A stretch of 64,000 nt of DNA from JAAYCI01 sp964370045 (GCA_964370045.1 CAYJGZ010000003.1:62001-126000), one strand, 5' to 3'; positions 17,109 to 25,364 are shown, counted from the stretch's first letter. A program made the numbers and translations. The notes: generated by a model not told the origin, from the sequence alone.

Positions 17109-18419
17109 TTATTTCTGCCCCTCAAGTGCGCACAGTAGCGCCTGTGCCCCTTCATCCAGCACCTTTACCTCTACGCCTAATGCGGCGGCAATGTCCTCAG
17201 GGGATACATCGTCCAGCAATATGTCCCCCTCTGCACGCAGTACATCCTTGGGCAGCAAAAGACGGCCACTCTTCATTCGCCCCTTTAGCTGTGCGATGAT
17301 GTCCCGCCCTGTCAAAAGCCCCGTCACGGTGACACCATGCCCGAAAAAGTCATTCCTTATCTCCTGCACATTCAGCGTTATTCCGATGTTTTTTTGTTCA
17401 AGTAGGCTTGCCAGCCTGCGCATTAGGGGTGCTGCCAAGCTTCCGCACACCACATCCGCACACACAGGCGTTGCAGGGCGCTGTATCTCGCTTAGCTCCT
17501 GCTCAAACTCATCGCAAAACAGCCGCCACATGCCCACACCGTTTTCAAGCTGTGGGTATCCATCGTAAAATTCAGCGGGCGGCACATCTCTTCCGCTTAA
17601 CAAAAACCACTCGTCCGATGGATATACAAGCCTTACACCCTCGGCACTGCGCTTTGCGAAGCTATCCCCAAAGCCCAGCATAATATCAAGCTGCTCTTTG
17701 GCGCTTTGCTCTGTGTAGCTTTCAAGCTTGTGCAAGCCCTCTCGGTGCTTTGTCAGCCCCACGGGCACCGCCGCAACGCTCCTTACCACAGGATGTAGTG
17801 CCGCCAGCCACTCAAGGCTTTTTTGCAGCTCAGCCCCGTCATTTACGCCGCTGCACAGCACCAGCTGAACGTTCATCTCTATGCCTGCCTTTGCAAGCCG
17901 TGGGATAATTTCAAGGCATTTGCCCGCATTTTTGTTGTGCATCATCTGCGTGCGCAGGGCAGGGTTTACGGTGTGCACGCTGATGTTCACCGGCGAAAAG
18001 CGCATTTTTATGATGCGCTCAACCTCCCGCTCGGAGAGGTTTGTCAGCGTTATATAGTTGCCGAATAAAAAGCCCAGCCGCTCGTCGTCATCCTTAAAGT
18101 AGAGCGAGGGGCGCATACCCTTTGGCAACTGGTCCACAAAGCAGAAGATACATCGGTTTTTGCAGGCGTGCTGTGCATCTATGAGGTATGTGTCAAACTC
18201 ACACCCAAGCGGCTCATACTCCTTTTTTTGCACGGCTATGGTGCGCATGGCATCTCCCACCTGTAGCTGTAAGCTAAGCTGTGCGGCGGACGAGTAAAAC
18301 TCATAGTCAAGCCCATCACAAATGGGGTTGTTGTTGATACAGCACAGGCGCATTCCCTCGCGCACCCCTGCCTTTTGCGCCGGGCTGTGCGGCGATACGG
18401 CTTTTATAAGCACCGCCAT
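17109..18419 (-). CDS. DUF512 PDZ/radical-SAM-like protein
   Basis: A 436-residue member of the conserved DUF512 family, whose role is unknown. A PDZ-like domain covers about residues 1-75 (VSPHSPAQKAGVREGM), followed by the cysteine motif HACKNRCIFCFVDQLPKGMR, a C-x3-C-x2-C arrangement typical of radical SAM 4Fe-4S sites, then NYITLTNLSEREVERI and PVNISVHTVNP, and a C-terminal DUF512 domain. TAAGGAGG precedes the ATG. In Clostridia this gene often neighbours the GTPase der, which is not in this window. Confidence 0.9.
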   Translation of the reverse strand: MAVLIKAVSPHSPAQKAGVREGMRLCCINNNPICDGLDYEFYSSAAQLSLQLQVGDAMRTIAVQKKEYEPLGCEFDTYLIDAQHACKNRCIFCFVDQLPKGMRPSLYFKDDDERLGFLFGNYITLTNLSEREVERIIKMRFSPVNISVHTVNPALRTQMMHNKNAGKCLEIIPRLAKAGIEMNVQLVLCSGVNDGAELQKSLEWLAALHPVVRSVAAVPVGLTKHREGLHKLESYTEQSAKEQLDIMLGFGDSFAKRSAEGVRLVYPSDEWFLLSGRDVPPAEFYDGYPQLENGVGMWRLFCDEFEQELSEIQRPATPVCADVVCGSLAAPLMRRLASLLEQKNIGITLNVQEIRNDFFGHGVTVTGLLTGRDIIAQLKGRMKSGRLLLPKDVLRAEGDILLDDVSPEDIAAALGVEVKVLDEGAQALLCALEGQK

Positions 18420-18472
18420 TTGAAGAGCCTCCTTAAATGGTATTTACCCAAAACAACACCTTTTACACAGAG

Positions 18473-18504
18473 AAAAAGCGCAGGGAACGTTGTGTCCCCT
18501 GCGC
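18473..18504 (-). terminator. Terminator after rpmF
   Basis: Read on the minus strand, GCGCAGGG and CCCTGCGC form an 8-bp stem with an 11-base loop, followed by five Ts. It lies 12 bases after the rpmF stop. Confidence 0.85.
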
Positions 18505-18515
18505 CGCAGGCATAT

Positions 18516-18701
18516 TTATGCCTCCTTTTGCTTGACTATCTCTCTGCCCTTGTAAAAGCCGCAGCTTCCGCAAGTGCGGTGTGGCACAGTGTAAGAGCCA
18601 CACTGTGTGCATGTTACCAGCGTGGGAGCATCCAACTTCCAAACGTTGGAGCGCCTTTTGTCACGCCTTGCCTGGGAATGTTTACGCTTTGGTACCGCCA
18701 T
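18516..18701 (-). CDS. rpmF: 50S ribosomal protein L32
   Basis: A 61-residue ribosomal protein starting MAVPKRKHSQARRDKRRS, with a zinc-ribbon made of CTQCG and CGSCG. The full set of four cysteines marks the zinc-dependent (C+) form. GAGGAGG lies upstream of the ATG on the minus strand. It follows yceD, the usual order in Firmicutes, and is closed by a terminator. Confidence 0.96.
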   Translation of the reverse strand: MAVPKRKHSQARRDKRRSNVWKLDAPTLVTCTQCGSYTVPHRTCGSCGFYKGREIVKQKEA

Positions 18702-18815
18702 GATAGCACCTCCTCATAAAGGTCTTGGGCTTTTGGCCCGTGGTTCTCGGCACTTAAAAGTGCCGCTCTCGTATTATCGCATATTTCAGCGGCAAATGCC
18801 GCACTGAAAACATCT

Positions 18816-19322
18816 TTACTGCCCCTCGTCATCCTGCGCTGTCAGCAAGTCCCTAAGCACCTGCAAGCGTGGGTCGCACTCGGGCTCCTGTGTACACTTG
18901 CACACCGTCTTGGACTTGCCACACTGCGCGCACAGCCCTGCGCAATCTTCATCGCACAATATTGCTTGCGGGCTTTCCATCACTATCTCACCGTAAGCAA
19001 GCTCACGCAAGTCCAGCATTCCATCGGGTGTGAGCGGTAACTCGGGAAATGGATTTTGCAAATCCTGCTGTCTTAGGACATATTCTTTGTCGATTCGCAA
19101 AGTATAACACGCATCCGAAAGGCAACGTGAACACTCGGCGCTTAGCGGCGCTGTAACGCTTACAATTATGCGCACAACACCATGCTCGGGTGTAGCTTTC
19201 CAGCATAGGCTTGCTTGCTGCTGTACCGAAAACCCGCAAAAATCCTCGCCCGAAAAGTCAAACACCTGCTCGCCGCTTGCGGCTTTTGCCTGCGGATGAA
19301 GCAGCCCCTGCACATCTAACAA
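18816..19322 (-). CDS. YceD / DUF177 protein
   Basis: DUF177 family protein of about 168 residues, conserved upstream of rpmF and linked to 23S rRNA processing in other bacteria. The middle has the C-x2-C motif SAECSRCLSDACY and the end has LCDEDCAGLCAQCGKSKTVC, a typical DUF177 tail. I place the start at the TTG at 19322 because GAGGAG lies seven bases before it; a GTG three codons earlier (19331) overlaps that site. Confidence 0.88.
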   Translation of the reverse strand: MLDVQGLLHPQAKAASGEQVFDFSGEDFCGFSVQQQASLCWKATPEHGVVRIIVSVTAPLSAECSRCLSDACYTLRIDKEYVLRQQDLQNPFPELPLTPDGMLDLRELAYGEIVMESPQAILCDEDCAGLCAQCGKSKTVCKCTQEPECDPRLQVLRDLLTAQDDEGQ

Positions 19323-19331
19323 ACACAGCAC

Positions 19332-19877
19332 TCCTCGTAGTACCTTGTGTAATCTAAAAGTTTACAATAGATATCGAGATATTTTTGTTCAAAACAAGGC
19401 GGAGGAATGAGGAATACTGTGTGTATTCCGATTGACGACAACGTAGTTTTGGGCAAAAACAACCGACAGATATGTAAAGTTTTAGGTTTCACACGGTAGT
19501 AGGGTATTGGTGGTGGTATCAAGAGTAGCAACGATTATTATATATAATAACAGGCTTAATGTCAAGGTGTTATCGGCTACTTGTTACTATGTTTTTGTAG
19601 GATTGTCAAACATATTGGACAGAGAGGCAATAAGAAGCTACAAGAAAAAGCCATCGAGGAATTGCAATTCAATGTGGCAAAATGTTTTACCATCTTGAAT
19701 TCGTTATCCGCTCGCGCACGCTCCATTACCCCCACATCAAAATTTTTTAAGCGTGAGTTTAGCGCAAACTTAATTTCTTTTCTGTTTGTTACCTTAGATA
19801 ACTATACATCTTATCTTGTTTACTACACATTTCCCATCACAACTTCACAAAAAAGTATTACTATCCTGTTAGAAACA
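19332..19877. other. Gene-poor, AT-rich stretch upstream of the RiPP island
   Basis: No convincing gene. It must contain the promoter of the yceD-rpmF operon on the minus strand, but no clear hexamer pair was found. An open frame at 19581-19916 on the plus strand reads GNKKLQEKAIEELQFNVAKC and then turns into low-complexity, phenylalanine- and threonine-rich sequence without a ribosome site; it could be a relic. Base composition is clearly richer in AT than in the flanking genes. Confidence 0.4.
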
Positions 19878-19906
19878 TTTACACAGGCAACATTCATTGT
19901 TATCAT
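19878..19906 (+). promoter_or_regulatory. Putative promoter of the RiPP precursor
   Basis: TTTACA (19878-19883) and TATCAT (19901-19906) are spaced by exactly 17 bases, with the start expected near 19914, about 40 bases before the precursor ATG. The same two hexamers with the same spacing occur on the minus strand at 23472-23500. Confidence 0.5.
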
Positions 19907-19954
19907 AAACATGTAGTAAGTTTCCAAAAGAAAATTATCAAGGAGATACTTAAA

Positions 19955-20101
19955 ATGAAAAAGTGGAACACACCCGAAATAGATGTCTTGAACATCGCCG
20001 AAACTGCACAGGGCACCGTAGACCCCTGCCCCGATATGTACGACAAAGGCTCTTTCAACGGACCCGGCAGCACCCCTACAACGCAAGGCATCTGCAGCTA
20101 A
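19955..20101 (+). CDS. Lasso-type RiPP precursor peptide (48 aa)
   Basis: A 48-residue peptide starting MKKWNTPEIDVLNIAETAQG, with AAGGAG (19939-19944) before the ATG. The leader shows W4, P7, I9, L12 and T17, the Y/W-x2-P-x-L-x2-L-x4-T spacing that I recall for Firmicute lasso precursors such as paeninodin. With threonine at -2, the core would be residues 19-48, starting QGTVDPCPD with Asp at core position 9, the usual ring-closing site; cleavage one residue later would give Gly1 and Asp8. Two cysteines, one in the ring region (C25) and one near the C-terminus (C47), could form a disulfide. The next gene is a cyclase-like protein. The rest of the core is rich in Gly, Pro, Ser and Thr. The RiPP call is an inference from leader motif and context. 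Confidence 0.72.
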   Translation: MKKWNTPEIDVLNIAETAQGTVDPCPDMYDKGSFNGPGSTPTTQGICS

Positions 20102-20122
20102 CAAAACCGAATAATGTGGTAT

Positions 20123-20163
20123 AATATAGAGGCATTGTGTATATAATGCCTCTATATTTTTGT
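20123..20163 (+). terminator. Terminator/attenuator between precursor and cyclase
   Basis: A perfect 14-bp stem (20123-20136 with 20145-20158), 8-base loop and T-rich tail. It lies between the precursor stop and the cyclase ATG and would make the precursor message more abundant than the enzyme message, a common RiPP arrangement. A TATAAT at 20120-20125 overlaps its start. Confidence 0.8.
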
Positions 20164-20180
20164 TTGTGTAAGGAGAATGT

Positions 20181-22115
20181 ATGTCTGCTATTTGGGGTGC
20201 CGTCGACTTAGATAATGCCGAAATAAATAGTGATATTGCCGCCTCTATGCAAAAAGCACTGAAAAAGTACAGGATAGACCGCTATGCCTTTGAGCACGAA
20301 AAAAACGCCGTAATGGGCTGTGGCATACAGTATACCCGCAAAAGCTCCGTAAAGGAGCGCCTGCCCTTTTCGGACGACGGTTTGCTGTTTACCGCAGACG
20401 GAATGCTGGACAACCGCTTGGAAGTCGCCGAAAAATTAGGCATATCCCCCCTGCCGCCCGATGGTGAGCTATTTTACTTAGCGTTCAAAAAATGGGGTGT
20501 AGAGGTCAACGAGCACCTGCGGGGGGCTTATTCCTTTGCGGCATACGACAAGGCAAATAACAAGCTCCTGCTTTCTGTTGACCATGTGTCAAACCGAGTG
20601 CTGTATTACTGCAAAGAGGGTAGCACCGTTTATTTTGGCACAAGCCTTGACAGCATAGTGAATGCTCTACCGAACGAGCACGGCGTGAGCGAAGTGTGGA
20701 TAACCGAGTTTTTATCCACCAAATTCATCTCTAACCTACAAGAAACCTGCACCACCCCCTATGCAGGCATCAGGTTGCTCCCCCCTGCGAGCTTGCTTGT
20801 TTTTTCAGCGGACGTGGTTGAAAGCAGGACGTTTTGGCAACCACACTTTACCGCAAGTGATAAAAGGCCGGATGCCGAGGTATTTGCGGAGTTGCGGAAT
20901 ATTTTTGATAAATCCGTCGCCGAGGTAACGGACGACGTAGAAAAAACCGCCATACTATTAAGCAGTGGCATGGACTCCACCACAGTGGGCGCCGCCGCCG
21001 CATTCCATTTGAAAAAGCACAAAAAAAAGCTCTACAGCTACACCTCTGTGCCCACACCACAGTACAAGGGCAAAAACAATCACCTTTTTGCAGTGGATGA
21101 ATCAGGGCTTGTGAAACAGCTTTGTGAGATGCACAAAAATATTGAACCTACGTTTTTTTCTGGCGAAGGAAACAATTCGCTCACCTTCATTGACGACTCT
21201 CTTCACCACTTGGAAAACCCGTTCAAAAGCGCAATCAACCTAACATGGCTGTACCCCTTGAACAAGCAGATAGGCGAAGAGGGATGCACCGTTTTATTAA
21301 ACGGCAGTGCGGGAAATATCACTATATCTTTCGGCACTGTGCTGCACTATGCTACCACCTTAATGTACGCAAGAAAAAGACCTCTCAAGGCGATATGCGC
21401 CCTGTTGCGCCAGGCAAAAAGGTACAACTACTCAAGAAAGCTATCCGTCAAATCGTGGCTCGAAAGCACCTTCCCAAGATACGCCGGAAAGAGCATAAAA
21501 AGAATCAAAAACGCTGAAAACTACAACGTAATTGCGAGCAAAGAGCTTTTCCAAAAGCACGATATATCAAATAAACTCATCCAGAAAGAGCTATACGCAG
21601 GCGCGCGAAACACTTTTGAGTACAACCGGCAACGCCGCACCATGATGAGCGCCGACTCCCTGCTGTCAAAGGGCGTCTACGAGACAAAAATGAGCCTCAT
21701 GAGCGGTGCTTTTTCAAGGGATATTACAAGGGACAAGCGGATATGTGAGCTTTGTTTTTCGCAGCCGCTGGAGCGCTTTGCAAAGTTTGAAAAGGGCACG
21801 AAAGAGTTTGCCACACGGCGCATGATAGCGGGTGCTTTTAGCGATATTCTGCCCAAAAAGCTTGCGGAAAACGTCATGACCTTTGGCGTGCAAAGCGCCG
21901 ACTGGACGTTTCGGTTGAGAGAAAACTATTCCGACGTAGTAAAAACATTTGAAGAAACTTTTTTTGATGAGCGGATAGCGCATTATCTCAACAAAGAGCA
22001 CATCAGCGAGCTTATAGCCCTCTCAAAAACGGACGATGCAGAGGGCAACGCCGCACTCATGGAGCTTGTTTGCAACTTTTCCGCCGCAAAGTTTTTGATA
22101 AATCATTGTGAATAG
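20181..22115 (+). CDS. Asparagine-synthetase-like lasso cyclase candidate
   Basis: A 644-residue protein with the two-domain plan of AsnB: an N-terminal amidotransferase-like fold (about residues 1-200) and a C-terminal ATP-pyrophosphatase domain with the PP-loop SSGMDS at residues 261-266. The N-terminus reads MSAIWG, so the catalytic Cys2 needed for glutamine hydrolysis is absent, as in lasso peptide macrolactam synthetases (McjC type), which adenylate an Asp/Glu side chain rather than make asparagine. The PP-loop differs from the SGGLDS of AsnB. AAGGAG lies upstream of the ATG. The gene directly follows the precursor, and no B1 (PqqD-like) or B2 (transglutaminase-like) gene is next to it. 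An alternative is a glycan- or amino-acid-modifying AsnB paralogue. Confidence 0.75.
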   Translation: MSAIWGAVDLDNAEINSDIAASMQKALKKYRIDRYAFEHEKNAVMGCGIQYTRKSSVKERLPFSDDGLLFTADGMLDNRLEVAEKLGISPLPPDGELFYLAFKKWGVEVNEHLRGAYSFAAYDKANNKLLLSVDHVSNRVLYYCKEGSTVYFGTSLDSIVNALPNEHGVSEVWITEFLSTKFISNLQETCTTPYAGIRLLPPASLLVFSADVVESRTFWQPHFTASDKRPDAEVFAELRNIFDKSVAEVTDDVEKTAILLSSGMDSTTVGAAAAFHLKKHKKKLYSYTSVPTPQYKGKNNHLFAVDESGLVKQLCEMHKNIEPTFFSGEGNNSLTFIDDSLHHLENPFKSAINLTWLYPLNKQIGEEGCTVLLNGSAGNITISFGTVLHYATTLMYARKRPLKAICALLRQAKRYNYSRKLSVKSWLESTFPRYAGKSIKRIKNAENYNVIASKELFQKHDISNKLIQKELYAGARNTFEYNRQRRTMMSADSLLSKGVYETKMSLMSGAFSRDITRDKRICELCFSQPLERFAKFEKGTKEFATRRMIAGAFSDILPKKLAENVMTFGVQSADWTFRLRENYSDVVKTFEETFFDERIAHYLNKEHISELIALSKTDDAEGNAALMELVCNFSAAKFLINHCE

Positions 22116-22123
22116 CCACAAGG

Positions 22124-22161
22124 AAAAGCTCACACCTCTTGTATGAGATGTGAGCTTTTTT
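22124..22161 (+). terminator. Bidirectional terminator between convergent genes
   Basis: AAAAGCTCACA pairs with TGTGAGCTTTT, extended by CTC/GAG inside; As on the left and Ts on the right let it serve both the cyclase gene and the minus-strand SnoaL-like gene. Confidence 0.85.
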
Positions 22162-22175
22162 AATGCAAATACTCT

Positions 22176-23189
22176 CTAATAAACGTTCCGAATATCCTCT
22201 GCCCTCTTAAAAATATTAAGCCCTTGCTCATTGAGCCAGTAGGGAATGTCGATAAAGCACCAGTTTTCCGAAATTTTGCCATCCTTGACATAGTAAATGT
22301 CAATATCACCACGCATACGCACATCCTTGTTGCCACCGGGCATACCCAGCCAGCCACCTTCGGGATTTGTCTGCAAGCTGGTGAAGTAGGTGGCAAACGC
22401 ACCCTCCGCAAAGTAAGCGTTTATCTTGTTAAATGTGGTGTCGGGCAGTGCATCGCAGAAGGGATGGTGGTGATGATTTTGATAGCCCTTAATAGTGTAG
22501 CCTGCGCCCTCGCCGCACGGGCCGTACCATATCATATCCTCCGCCCAGGTGCGCTGCAAGAGTTTGTACGTCTCCTCCTTGTCGGTGATGTTCTGCACAA
22601 ACAAATCTTCCAGCTCATCATTCATCTGCTTTACTATTCTGAAAGTTTCCTTCGATTCTTCGGGGTTTGCATCCTCAAACAGAAGGCCGTTGTGGTCACG
22701 GGGGCCGGGGTACACAAAGTAGTTGCCCAGCATGGGTGTGAGCGGATAAACGCCCGCCTCCATCATAAAGCCCACCAAATCAAGGAACAGCGCCGTGTGC
22801 ACAATTTTGCCGTTTTCCACGCGGCTGTATTCACAGTACTGTAGGTGCTGCATTTTATTCGTGTGGCGAATGCCCAGAAAATCCTTGTTGAAAACGCCCA
22901 TGAACTGCCCCATGCTCATAACCCAGGTGATGCCATCCAGCGCAACACCTGCGATGAATACATCCTGACGACGCTGCATAAAATACATGGATTCTTTCAG
23001 CGGCTGCCAAAAGTCCTCCGCTACGGCTTTAGGCCCATTTTTGTCCATGAAGGGGAAGGGTCCTTCCCAAAAATAATCTTCCGACATAAACTCTGCCAAT
23101 ACATCCTTGCACTCCTCTGGCTTGCAACGCTCGAGCTTGTCGAAATACTCTCTCACAATTTTTTTCTCGGTTTGAAATCCTGTTGCCAT
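22176..23189 (-). CDS. SnoaL-like (NTF2-fold) double-domain protein
   Basis: A 337-residue protein made of two SnoaL-like/NTF2-fold domains, about residues 10-160 and 185-330. The first has EYFDKLERC, EDYFWEGPFP and VENGKIVHTALFLD; the second has QRTWAEDMIWYGPCGEG, YQNHHHHPFCDALP and YVKDGKISENWCFIDIPYW. Proteins with this pairing are often annotated as polyketide-cyclase-like or nuclear transport factor 2 family and act on small molecules; no specific reaction can be given. AGGAGGG lies seven bases before the ATG. It converges on the lasso-like cyclase gene and has an unusually long leader holding a foldback repeat. A tailoring role for the peptide is possible but unsupported. Confidence 0.75.
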   Translation of the reverse strand: MATGFQTEKKIVREYFDKLERCKPEECKDVLAEFMSEDYFWEGPFPFMDKNGPKAVAEDFWQPLKESMYFMQRRQDVFIAGVALDGITWVMSMGQFMGVFNKDFLGIRHTNKMQHLQYCEYSRVENGKIVHTALFLDLVGFMMEAGVYPLTPMLGNYFVYPGPRDHNGLLFEDANPEESKETFRIVKQMNDELEDLFVQNITDKEETYKLLQRTWAEDMIWYGPCGEGAGYTIKGYQNHHHHPFCDALPDTTFNKINAYFAEGAFATYFTSLQTNPEGGWLGMPGGNKDVRMRGDIDIYYVKDGKISENWCFIDIPYWLNEQGLNIFKRAEDIRNVY

Positions 23190-23240
23190 AGCAAAATCCC
23201 TCCTGATAATTTATATAATCAATCCAATTAAAAGCCGATA

Positions 23241-23270
23241 TGCCAAAATGATAGCGTTGTCATTTTGGCA
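23241..23270. repeat. Perfect 10-bp inverted repeat in the SnoaL-like gene leader
   Basis: TGCCAAAATG and CATTTTGGCA flank a 10-base spacer, 52 bases before the ATG of the minus-strand gene. It could be an operator or an RNA hairpin; no T-run follows on the minus strand. Confidence 0.6.
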
Positions 23271-23286
23271 TAAAACAAAACCCCAC

Positions 23287-23399
23287 GGGAGTGGACACAT
23301 AGAGATAATTCAGAATACGCTGGGCGCAAGAAGAAGGCGCTATATCCCCCACCTGCGGCGGGAGATATAGCGAATAAATCACCACATTTGGACACTCCC
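23287..23399 (+). repeat. Foldback repeat, copy C
   Basis: About 113 bases: GGGAGTGGACAC at the left, TTCAGAATACG, a GCGCAAGAAGAAGGCGC segment, a central stem pairing CGCTATATC with GATATAGCG, then AAATCACC and TTGGACACTCCC at the right. Same element as copies A, B and D. It lies inside the probable 5' leader of the SnoaL-like gene. Confidence 0.85.
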
Positions 23400-23471
23400 A
23401 ATCCCACCAAAAACCGCAAACAAACATGTACTTTTCTACAAAAAACCACCACATTCGCTTTCACAGTTTTC

Positions 23472-23500
23472 ATGATACACTAAAAATTTCCTTGTGTAAA
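23472..23500 (-). promoter_or_regulatory. Putative promoter of the SnoaL-like gene
   Basis: On the minus strand, TTTACA (23500-23495), a 17-base spacer and TATCAT (23477-23472). Transcription would start near 23465, giving a leader of about 275 bases that includes repeat C and the inverted repeat at 23241-23270. The 23400-23617 stretch around it has no gene that I can see. Confidence 0.5.
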
Positions 23501-23617
23501 TCTATTTTACCCCAAAAAACGACATTGAGTCTCACAAAAATTTTGCCGCATATTTGTGCATTAAGGCAATAACGCACAATATCGCTTTAATATCTTTTAT
23601 GTCTGCAAGCACAAATT

Positions 23618-24436
23618 TCACACCTTCAAGTCTCGCTTTTGGTAGGCTATGCACCCTGCTACCACAAGCACAACATAAATGCCAAAATAGACCGCAAGGC
23701 TTGCGATAAACTCACCGTCCATACTGAGTGAATTTTCCACGCTAAAGGCCTTGAACGGAGAGAGATAGAACAAAAACTCCGCCTTATCGCCCAAAAGCTC
23801 CCCAAGATACCCAAGCATATAGCTTGCTATCACCACAACACTCACCGCCGCACCGCCGCCTATTTTACCGCTGAGCGCCGCCATAAACAGCCCCACTGCG
23901 CCAAAGAACACCGCCGTAAAGCCCGCTGTTTTCGCAGAGGTGAGAACGCCCGCAAGGCTGAACGTTTCACCGCCGTTTATAAGGCCACACACAGCCGCTG
24001 AACACACAGCACCCACCAGCACAGCCGCCACCGCAACAAGCGAAGTTATATACTTAGATACGTATATTTCCTGCCTGCTCACCGCCAAGGAGCTCAAAAA
24101 CTCTATCGACTTTGTCTTTTCCTCCTTTGTTATTAGCCCCGCCGAAAACGTCGCCGCAAATATGGACACCGCCACAAGTATTATGCCGAATATCATCCCA
24201 TAGTAGGTGGTGTAGTTTGCCATATCAGACAGCGAGTCCATGCCCACCAGCTGTAAAATTTCCGTGGGCAGGGCATCCATTTTCACCCCAGCTATGTCCT
24301 GCACGTACGGAAACAAAATCATGTACAGCGTCATAAGCGCCGTCACCACACAGCACCATCCTATGATGGCCTTGCGCAGAATGTATATGTTAAACTTGCA
24401 CAGCCTGACTATATTTTTCGCCTGCATCTCCCTCAC
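23618..24436 (-). CDS. ABC-2 type permease
   Basis: A 272-residue membrane protein with about six hydrophobic segments: one near residues 20-40 (AIIGWCCVVTALMTLYMIL), a pair around 75-100, two around 125-190, and a last one at 245-265. The segment EEKTKSIEFLSSLAVSRQEIYVSKY between helices is typical of ABC-2 exporters of the NatB/BcrB kind. The GTG start at 24436 overlaps the stop of the ATPase gene by four bases, so the two are coupled. The substrate is unknown; nearness to the RiPP island allows peptide export or immunity as an untested idea. Confidence 0.85.
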   Translation of the reverse strand: MREMQAKNIVRLCKFNIYILRKAIIGWCCVVTALMTLYMILFPYVQDIAGVKMDALPTEILQLVGMDSLSDMANYTTYYGMIFGIILVAVSIFAATFSAGLITKEEKTKSIEFLSSLAVSRQEIYVSKYITSLVAVAAVLVGAVCSAAVCGLINGGETFSLAGVLTSAKTAGFTAVFFGAVGLFMAALSGKIGGGAAVSVVVIASYMLGYLGELLGDKAEFLFYLSPFKAFSVENSLSMDGEFIASLAVYFGIYVVLVVAGCIAYQKRDLKV

Positions 24437-25266
24437 AGCAGCTCACTCCCCTCGTAGTAGCCTATGAATTCCTCCCCCACCGTCTTTGTCTTTATTTCCA
24501 GCCTTTTCAAATCCAAGCTTGCAAGCTTTGCCACAAGAGTGTTTATATCTCCGTCTATTTCAAAGCTCTCGGTTTCGCCCTCTGCCGTCTCGTAAAAAAC
24601 CGTCTGGGTGTGCCGATGCTTCACGTCCTTCATATCAAAAAAGTCCACAAGCTCGCCGTCCTTGATAATAGCCACCCTATCGCAGTATTTTTCTATTTCA
24701 TCAAGGTTGTGGCTGGAGAGAAATATTGTCTTGCCGCTTTGCTTTTGCTTTAGTAGCAGGTCAAAAAACTTTTTTTGCATCAATGGGTCAAGGCCGCTCG
24801 TCGGCTCGTCCAGTATCATAAGCTCCGCCTTTTTCAAAAACCCCTGCACGATGGACACCTTTTTCCTGTTGCCAAGGCTTAGCTCCGTCACTTTTTTGGA
24901 AAGGTCCAGCTCGAAATACTCCGCAAGCTGTTGCATCTCCTCTATGGTGCTGTCCGCAAACTGCATGGCAAACAAAAGCAAGCGGCGAACGGTGACATCA
25001 TCATAAAAGCTCGACTCGCTCGGCACATAACTGACACGTTTTTTCATCTCTTTCGAGCTTTGCACACTATTCATCCCAAGCACAGTGATGCCACCATGTG
25101 TGGGGTGTATAATATCCAAAATACTGCGAATGGTGGTGCTTTTTCCCGCACCGTTCTTGCCCACAAACCCCACTATTTCCCCTTTTTGCACGGATAGGTT
25201 TAGAGCGTTCACCGCCGTAAAGTTGCCGTATTTTTTAGAAAAATTTTTAAGCTCAATAGCAGACAT
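24433..25266 (-). CDS. ABC transporter ATP-binding protein
   Basis: A 277-residue ATPase that energises the ABC-2 permease encoded next. It has the Walker A motif GKNGAGKSTT near residue 40, the signature LSLGNRKKV, Walker B LMILDEPTSGLDP and the H-loop SSHNLDEIE, followed by a C-terminal extension of about 70 residues typical of CcmA/BcrA-type exporters. The start chosen is the ATG giving MSAIELKNFSKKYG, with GGGGG 9-13 bases upstream; a longer in-frame start lacks a ribosome site. Confidence 0.92.
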   Translation of the reverse strand: MSAIELKNFSKKYGNFTAVNALNLSVQKGEIVGFVGKNGAGKSTTIRSILDIIHPTHGGITVLGMNSVQSSKEMKKRVSYVPSESSFYDDVTVRRLLLFAMQFADSTIEEMQQLAEYFELDLSKKVTELSLGNRKKVSIVQGFLKKAELMILDEPTSGLDPLMQKKFFDLLLKQKQSGKTIFLSSHNLDEIEKYCDRVAIIKDGELVDFFDMKDVKHRHTQTVFYETAEGETESFEIDGDINTLVAKLASLDLKRLEIKTKTVGEEFIGYYEGSELL

Positions 25267-25364
25267 CGCAGTTTCCCCCAAAGCGCATTTTCCCATACAC
25301 CATTATACACAAACACCGCACTATATTAGGTATTCCCAATGTGCGGTGTTTTCTTGTGAATTTT

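Noticed and set aside
19581..19916. 111-codon frame upstream of the RiPP precursor
   Set aside because: No ribosome site and low-complexity second half; treated as a possible relic only.
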